This document shows positions 59,855 through 64,000 of a stretch of 64,000 nt of DNA, piece by piece. Where the stretch lies: assembly GCF_010092505.1 (NCBI RefSeq), contig NZ_CP048021.1, positions 2,046,001 through 2,110,000 of the forward strand. Reading direction: 5' to 3'. How positions within the stretch are numbered: position 1 is the first letter of the stretch; the number at the start of each line of letters is the position of its first letter. The notes below the pieces were generated by a model. The model did not search any database. It was not told the origin of the DNA and was given only the letters and a program-made list of their open reading frames with translations. The stretch comes from Virgibacillus sp. MSP4-1 (GTDB taxonomy: Bacteria; Bacillota; Bacilli; Bacillales; Alkalibacillaceae). The position numbers were made by a program, and so were the translations under genes.

Positions 59855-61264
59855 CTAAGCTGACAATTCTTCGTTCGATAAGACGAACTTCTCATAAAAT
59901 AGGCTGGCGTTTTTCCTGTGCAGCTTTTTGCTAATCTGATCTTGAAGTGTGTAATCTTCATGACTTGTCCGGTACAACGTTTGGTGTTTAATCATGGAAT
60001 AGGCTAAACGAATCATGCGATTTCCTATCGCTATATACGCTTGTCTGGGGTATTTTCCGCGTTCTAATAGGGCTAAATATTTCTGTTTCATATCGGGATT
60101 GTTCCTGGCTAGAGTTCTCCCTACCTGGTAAACGATGTTTCGGAAAGTCCGCCTTCCCTGTTTAGAAACGGCATAATAAGACGGACTTCTGTCCCCTGAT
60201 TGTTTTACGATAGGATTTGTCCCTGCCATTTTAATAAGTTGCCCCGCATGATCGAAATCGGAAATATCGCCCATTTCCGCATATAATTCTGCTCCCGTTA
60301 CGACCCCGATTCCTGAAACACTTAACGTCACAGCTCCTTCTGTTTGTACAAACAAGTCTTCAATTTGCCTTTCTAAATTCTTAATTTGTCTCTCTAATAA
60401 CTCCAACTGATCTAATTGCTGTTTTAATAAGTAATGTTCGACCTGAAGGTCGTCTTTTGGTTTGGATATGGAGTATTTCGCAAATGCCAAAAGAGTCTCA
60501 ATGGATTGATCGCGCATTTTTAAATTCTCGCGAATGGAAAGTTCACGTAACCCTTCTGCTCCAAGGGATAAGATATCGCTCGGGTGAAGGCAGTGTCGCA
60601 TGATATAACGTGGCGCTTTACCAAATAACTGTGAAAATGGTTTTACGTTTCTATGCTTACCATCCTTCCAGACACTTTTCCCCTGGAATTCCCGAAAGAT
60701 ATAGTCAAGATAAACACGAATAAGATTTTTTACTGCTGTTTCTCCTTTGACTAATTCACGACGAGCACGAGTAAGTTTTTGAAGATCATGTACCTTGCCA
60801 GTTGCTAACTCGCTTGAAGTACCCCGTCCGTATATAATTGACTGGACAATAGCCATAAGGTCGAGGTTATCAGTCTTTGACCCATTCAAAATAGACTTTC
60901 GTTCATTGGCCGTTGTCGCGGCATTCAAAATACGAACTTGGTACCCTTCATCTTTACTATGATGTACCAGATCCTCATAATAGTGACCAGTTGTTTCCAC
61001 ACCCATGACGACTTTTTTAAAGTTATGTTGATCCATCTCATTTTTTATATGATGCTTAAGTTTCTGAAAGCCAGACATCGATGCATCAAACTCAAAAGGC
61101 CGAACTAGAATCTCTCCATAAAATGTACAAATCATTCCTTTATGGGTATATTTCGCTGCATCTACCGCCACAATTAATAAATTTTCTGCACCTACTTTTC
61201 GAAGAAAATCCGCCCATCGACTTCCATTTTTCCCTTGAATATGGTTCAATAATGAGGAAACCAT
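59855..61264 (-). CDS. IS110-family transposase (DEDD plus serine recombinase)
   Basis: 469 residues from the ATG at 61264; a start three codons earlier touches the AAGGAG ribosome site. The N-terminal DEDD RuvC-like domain has D35 in VAVDAAK, E90 in GVETTGHY, and D132 and D135 in GSKTDNLDLM. A coiled middle part (about 270-305, LLKQQLDQLELLERQIKNLERQIEDL) is followed by the Transposase_20 domain. There SGIGVVTGAELYAEMGD and AGTNPIVKQSGDRSP contain the catalytic serine S356. It is thought to recombine circular element DNA into targets chosen by the bridge RNA. All expected catalytic residues are present, so this copy should be active. Confidence 0.95.
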   Translation of the reverse strand: MVSSLLNHIQGKNGSRWADFLRKVGAENLLIVAVDAAKYTHKGMICTFYGEILVRPFEFDASMSGFQKLKHHIKNEMDQHNFKKVVMGVETTGHYYEDLVHHSKDEGYQVRILNAATTANERKSILNGSKTDNLDLMAIVQSIIYGRGTSSELATGKVHDLQKLTRARRELVKGETAVKNLIRVYLDYIFREFQGKSVWKDGKHRNVKPFSQLFGKAPRYIMRHCLHPSDILSLGAEGLRELSIRENLKMRDQSIETLLAFAKYSISKPKDDLQVEHYLLKQQLDQLELLERQIKNLERQIEDLFVQTEGAVTLSVSGIGVVTGAELYAEMGDISDFDHAGQLIKMAGTNPIVKQSGDRSPSYYAVSKQGRRTFRNIVYQVGRTLARNNPDMKQKYLALLERGKYPRQAYIAIGNRMIRLAYSMIKHQTLYRTSHEDYTLQDQISKKLHRKNASLFYEKFVLSNEELSA

Positions 61265-61388
61265 CGTTTTCATCTCCTTAATTGGGTTAGTAATTGGAAG
61301 TTCTGTGGTAGGTACTTCTATTTTACAATGAAAACGGTGGTTTTTTATATGGAATAGAACCTATTTTCTATACTAGGCACCACCCGGT

Positions 61389-62126
61389 CTATTCCTTTCG
61401 CCCGGAAAGGAACCACCCTCCAATTGCAGTGGATAGTAAAACCGACCAGAAAACAGCCGTCCAGGTAATGCCATGAGGAAACTCGTGCGGTAATACTCCG
61501 ACATCCTCATGAGCCAATGTAATGACCGCAAGCTTAACGCCCACCCAGGCAACGATAAGGTATGCGGTAGTTTCCAATCCCGGACGGTCGTTTAGCAGTC
61601 TGACAAACCATGTTGCTGCATATTTTATCAGAATAAGTCCTGCAATCCCCGCGAACACAACAATGGCAAACTTTGCTCCATCCATTCCACCAAATGCCGG
61701 CAGTGGCGTTTCCGGCAGTGCGATGGCAAGGGCAACCGCTGCTAAAATCGAATCTATGGCAAAAGCCACGTCTGCAAGGCCAAGCTTGGCAACGGTTGGC
61801 CAAAAGCCTGACCCCTTCGAAAGTACTGTGTTCTCATCGTCCTCCTTATTCGACCCAAGCACATGCTTCATCCCTAAATAAATCAAGTAAGCAGCACCGA
61901 TTGCCTGAACCTGCCAAACATTAGCAAGAAATGAAATGGCAAAAATAGCCGAAAATCTAAAAATAAAAGCTAACATAACGCCATAATTAATGGCCCGGTT
62001 TTTTTGATCACCAGGCAAATGTTTTGCGATAACGGCCAATACAAGCGCATTATCAGCTGATAGCAGTCCTTCCAGACCAATCAGCACAAGTAATGTCCAT
62101 CCGTATTCAATCCAGATTGATTCCAA
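61389..62126 (-). CDS. TerC/Alx-family membrane protein (Mn2+ homeostasis)
   Basis: About 245 residues with seven or more hydrophobic segments. The family pattern has paired acidic motifs: LEGLLSADNALVLAVIAKHL near the start and LADVAFAIDSILAAVALA in the middle. A cytoplasmic loop KEDDENTVLSKG lies between. Members (YkoY, MeeF/MeeY, Alx) export manganese, partly for secreted enzymes. The start is the TTG at 62126, spaced after AGGAG. A yybP-ykoY riboswitch lies upstream. The stop is only 12 bp from the insertion sequence end, so the gene's downstream region was altered by the insertion. Confidence 0.9.
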   Translation of the reverse strand: MESIWIEYGWTLLVLIGLEGLLSADNALVLAVIAKHLPGDQKNRAINYGVMLAFIFRFSAIFAISFLANVWQVQAIGAAYLIYLGMKHVLGSNKEDDENTVLSKGSGFWPTVAKLGLADVAFAIDSILAAVALAIALPETPLPAFGGMDGAKFAIVVFAGIAGLILIKYAATWFVRLLNDRPGLETTAYLIVAWVGVKLAVITLAHEDVGVLPHEFPHGITWTAVFWSVLLSTAIGGWFLSGRKE

Positions 62127-62166
62127 TGTCCTTTCTCCTCTCACAATTTCATGTTGGTATTTGCAT

Positions 62167-62281
62167 AAAAAAGAGACCCCTGCACTAAAGCAAAGGTCTT
62201 GCTAACAACGGTTAGGTCGCCAATAATGCCGAGAGTCGACTCTGTTTTGACGATCATTACTGTTAAAGCTACTCCCCTTAA
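62167..62281 (-). promoter_or_regulatory. yybP-ykoY manganese riboswitch with terminator
   Basis: On the minus strand the aptamer begins AAGGGGAGTAGC (62269-62280), a hallmark of the class. It continues through GACCTAACCGTTGTTAGC to GCAAGACCTTTGC. The last part pairs with GCAGGGGTC to make a terminator followed by six Ts (about 62167-62203). Mn2+ binding in this family favours read-through, turning on the exporter. The downstream gene, a TerC/YkoY relative, is the classic target, which supports the call. Confidence 0.85.
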
Positions 62282-62326
62282 TTTCATATGAAAATTATAT
62301 CAATAAAACAAAAACCTGTACATGAA

Positions 62327-62357
62327 ATTCGACAAAATTCGGGTGGTGACAGGCACC
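62327..62357 (+). repeat. 31-bp IS-target repeat, copy 12 (empty)
   Basis: Exact consensus with an intact GGTGACAGGCACC core. It lies upstream of the terC riboswitch, between two occupied copies, and shows that a nearby site has escaped insertion. Confidence 0.95.
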
Positions 62358-62420
62358 TGAATAGGACAAAATCTCCTCCACATATACTCTAACAACAAAT
62401 ACATGCGGGGGGATTTTTTC

Positions 62421-63308
62421 ATGAGACATGTAAAACTGACTTACGATAGACTGGTGGCCTTTTACATGGAGGAGGCTGACCGTCAAACAGCTTTTCGATA
62501 TGCCTCAAAAATGCGGAATGCCGTCAACCCTTACATAATTGTGGAAAAACGAATGGATCATAAATATAACGTGATTAGCGGTTTTTCCTATGTAGCGGCG
62601 ATGAAGCAACTGCGGAGAAAATCCCCTTTCCTCTGCTATGTGGTGGGCCCTTTTGAATCGGAAACAGAACGAAAGCTGTCCATGCTTAAGCATTGTGTAG
62701 AGAGAAACGAAAACATAAACTACGTGGAACTCCTCTATTATGAATTAATCCGTAAGTGGAAAATGAATCCTCGCTCTATTGATCATTTTCTGGGGAAGGC
62801 CTTTATTGAAAAAAGAATCCAATCACTCCAGCTATGGCTATCAGGTTCAAGACACAATCATTCCGGGATACAAACGAACTATGAAACCAGGACGTGTATG
62901 CTGTATATAAATCCCAGCCTAAGCCACCGCCACCGTCTGTCCTATTACAACCAGCTCCTCCCCTCCTCTTACCAAAAGAAAGCAGAGCAACTAGCAATGA
63001 AGCCTTTCATCCAGGCCATTTTCCTGAACAATTTGTACAGCTTTAAGGAAAAGTGCCTTCTCGCAGAAATTTTCCTTTCTGAGGGTGAGGGTACAGAATG
63101 GAACAGCAGCCATCTCTTTCTATTCAAGAGATACAGAGAAAAATACCCTCTGTTTGAAGACTTTTATGAGGCAAAAAAGCAGGTTCGGCAAGCTCTGAAT
63201 CCGCAAGAGCCCATGGAGGAATACTGGTCCGCTATCCCTCATCCGAAAACTCTGGAGGAATACCTGCTGGATTACGAGATTTATAATCTGTATTCACAAA
63301 TGTACTGA
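62421..63308 (+). CDS. Protein with ParB-like N-terminal region, function unknown
   Basis: 295 residues. Residues about 38-75 (NPYIIVEKRMDHKYNVISGFSYVAAMKQL) resemble the ParB/sulfiredoxin core, where an ISGxxxxxAA phrase follows a strand. The GHRR-type nucleotide site reads GFSY here, so it is degenerate. The rest is rich in tyrosine, arginine and leucine and appears helical. No HTH was recognised. ATG at 62421 is set by GGGGGGATTTTTTC; an earlier ATG has no site. The gene is flanked by repeats and an IS copy. Its role is unknown. Confidence 0.65.
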   Translation: MRHVKLTYDRLVAFYMEEADRQTAFRYASKMRNAVNPYIIVEKRMDHKYNVISGFSYVAAMKQLRRKSPFLCYVVGPFESETERKLSMLKHCVERNENINYVELLYYELIRKWKMNPRSIDHFLGKAFIEKRIQSLQLWLSGSRHNHSGIQTNYETRTCMLYINPSLSHRHRLSYYNQLLPSSYQKKAEQLAMKPFIQAIFLNNLYSFKEKCLLAEIFLSEGEGTEWNSSHLFLFKRYREKYPLFEDFYEAKKQVRQALNPQEPMEEYWSAIPHPKTLEEYLLDYEIYNLYSQMY

Positions 63309-63314
63309 GGTTTC

Positions 63315-63350
63315 GTTCGACAAAAATCGACTTGATTCGGGTGGTGACAG
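63315..63350 (+). repeat. 31-bp IS-target repeat, copy 13 (interrupted by IS copy 2)
   Basis: GTTCGACAAAAATCGACTTG then ATTCGGGTGGTGACAG, followed by the insertion sequence. The left half carries an extra segment relative to consensus, showing that insertion does not require the ATTCGACAAAATTCGGG half to be exact. The rest of the site lies beyond the window. Confidence 0.9.
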
Positions 63351-63463
63351 CGTATAATGGAAAATAAGTCAAACTTTAATTTTAAGGAAAAAAGGTCGAC
63401 CTTAACTAAAGCCCTCCATTTCCATTTTTTGAAAGACTCATCTACCACAGAAACTTTATAATA

Positions 63464-63643
63464 GGGCTTCTCTAGAACGTGAAAGGACCTTGCGTTTCAT
63501 CCTACAGAGGATACCGCCTAGTAAATATAAACTTAGATTTCACGTATTATTCGTACTTGTAGGACAAGATCCATAACGCTGTCACTCGAGGTCAAAAGCC
63601 TCAGGCACGATGTACAATGTGATCTAACGTCCTAGAGAAGCCC
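63464..63643 (-). ncRNA. Predicted bridge (seek) RNA, second copy
   Basis: Same sequence as 59614-59793, with identical target guides (63603-63608 and 63579-63585) and donor guides. Both copies are therefore programmed for the same repeat core. Confidence 0.83.
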
Positions 63644-63704
63644 CGTTTTGGGTTCAAAAGGTATTTCTGTATTCTTGCTTACATCATTCGAATTTACAGT
63701 ATTT

Positions 63705-64000
63705 CTAAGCTGACAATTCTTCGTTCGATAAGACGAACTTCTCATAAAATAGGCTGGCGTTTTTCCTGTGCAGCTTTTTGCTAATCTGATCTTGAAGTGT
63801 GTAATCTTCATGACTTGTCCGGTACAACGTTTGGTGTTTAATCATGGAATAGGCTAAACGAATCATGCGATTTCCTATCGCTATATACGCTTGTCTGGGG
63901 TATTTTCCGCGTTCTAATAGGGCTAAATATTTCTGTTTCATATCGGGATTGTTCCTGGCTAGAGTTCTCCCTACCTGGTAAACGATGTTTCGGAAAGTCC
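63705..64000 (-). CDS. IS110-family transposase, second copy (3' part only)
   Basis: The C-terminal 97 codons of the same transposase, running out of the window. The visible protein is the same as copy 1 through the stop (ending LSNEELSA). The DEDD domain lies beyond the edge. No frame damage is seen in the visible part. Confidence 0.92.
   Translation of the reverse strand, partial: TFRNIVYQVGRTLARNNPDMKQKYLALLERGKYPRQAYIAIGNRMIRLAYSMIKHQTLYRTSHEDYTLQDQISKKLHRKNASLFYEKFVLSNEELSA

Larger units (their letters stand above)
59501..61374 (-). mobile_element. IS110-family (IS1111-like) insertion sequence, complete copy
   Basis: A 1,874-bp element plus one 2-bp core. It has one DEDD transposase gene on the minus strand, a 100-bp 5' region and a 354-bp 3' region. 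Read in the transposase direction, the left flank ends GGTGC-CT and the right flank begins CT-GTCACC, so a CT dinucleotide is present at both junctions. There is no target duplication beyond this. Subterminal inverted repeats GTATA..GAAAATARGT occur at both ends, an IS1111-type trait. A second copy starts at 63351 in the same orientation and is identical as far as visible. Three-prime placement of the guide RNA also fits the IS1111 group. Confidence 0.93.
63351..64000 (-). mobile_element. IS110-family (IS1111-like) insertion sequence, second copy (cut by window edge)
   Basis: The first 650 bp, offset exactly 3,850 bp from copy 1. They match copy 1 at every position I compared by eye, including the end CGTATAATGG, the whole guide-RNA region and the transposase 3' end. 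Same orientation as copy 1. Identity suggests recent transposition. Confidence 0.93.

Noticed and set aside
59855-61273. Classing the element as IS110 group (sensu stricto) with a 5' guide RNA
   Set aside because: The 5' non-coding region is only about 100 bp and shows no two-loop structure. The guides lie in the 354-bp 3' region and subterminal inverted repeats are present, which fits the IS1111 group.
12126-63350. Could the 31-bp repeats be a CRISPR array or attachment-site family of one phage?
   Set aside because: The copies are kilobases apart, in both orientations, mostly at gene ends, with no integrase or phage genes.

Overview
The window is a 64-kb chromosomal segment of a low-to-mid GC, endospore-forming Bacillaceae. 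Evidence for this is the Bacillus-type GGAGG ribosome sites, frequent TTG/GTG starts, a Spo0E-type phosphatase, a secreted thermolysin-like protease, GntR/NagR-nagAB, an argCJB operon, CcpA-type cre sites and a yybP-ykoY manganese riboswitch. The relatives that come to mind are salt- or alkali-tolerant genera such as Virgibacillus, Oceanobacillus and Lentibacillus. I cannot fix the genus from sequence alone. No rRNA, tRNA or CRISPR array was seen.

Layout. 1-7.5 kb: start of a cut-off gene, recQ, speG, a TetR/SDR divergent pair with a perfect operator, and the nagB-nagA / nagR amino-sugar module. 7.7-16 kb: neutral protease, aldehyde dehydrogenase with its DUF779 partner, phosphoglucomutase and glutamate dehydrogenase, with repeat-rich gaps. 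16-24.5 kb: a 2-hydroxyacid theme (LhgO, RraA-like protein, GlcF/GlcD), broken by an IS1595-type remnant, a small membrane protein, a peptidoglycan amidase and acylphosphatase. 24.5-32.3 kb: a tiny membrane protein, argC-argJ-argB, and an ascorbate-type PTS (IIC, IIB, PRD/IIA regulator) with a cre site. 32.5-42 kb: a CorA-like protein, a HEPN-like protein with a methyltransferase, Nudix, phosphoesterase, RNase H, butanediol dehydrogenase, a membrane gene with an in-frame stop, and a Spo0E-like protein. 42-54 kb: one catabolic block made of an IclR regulator, a permease, a beta-decarboxylating dehydrogenase, thiolase, acyl-CoA dehydrogenase, enoyl-CoA hydratase, 3-hydroxyacyl-CoA dehydrogenase, a fused TRAP permease with its TAXI binding lipoprotein, and both CoA-transferase subunits. 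This looks like import, CoA activation and beta-oxidation of a short-chain acid. 54-64 kb: an NhaC-type antiporter, threonine synthase, a UvrD-like helicase, a TerC-family protein behind its riboswitch, a ParB-like protein, and two copies of an IS110-family element.

The headline observation is the insertion sequence at 59.5-61.4 kb, whose second copy starts at 63.35 kb. Its long 3' non-coding region folds, by hand pairing, into a roughly 180-nt RNA closed by a 17-bp stem. The RNA has two internal loops. The first loop carries two short guides that match both halves of the interrupted target, GTGC-CT-GTCAC. The second carries guides matching the element's own ends. A CT dinucleotide is present at both junctions. 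This is the architecture of an IS110/IS1111 bridge (seek) RNA. Its programmed target is the core (GGTGCCTGTCACC) of a 31-bp repeat that occurs 13 times in this window, 11 of them still empty.

Three dispersed repeat families (this 31-bp repeat, a GGGACTGTCCC repeat and a double-hairpin element) sit between genes. Several form or abut stop codons, adding repeat-encoded tails to at least two proteins.
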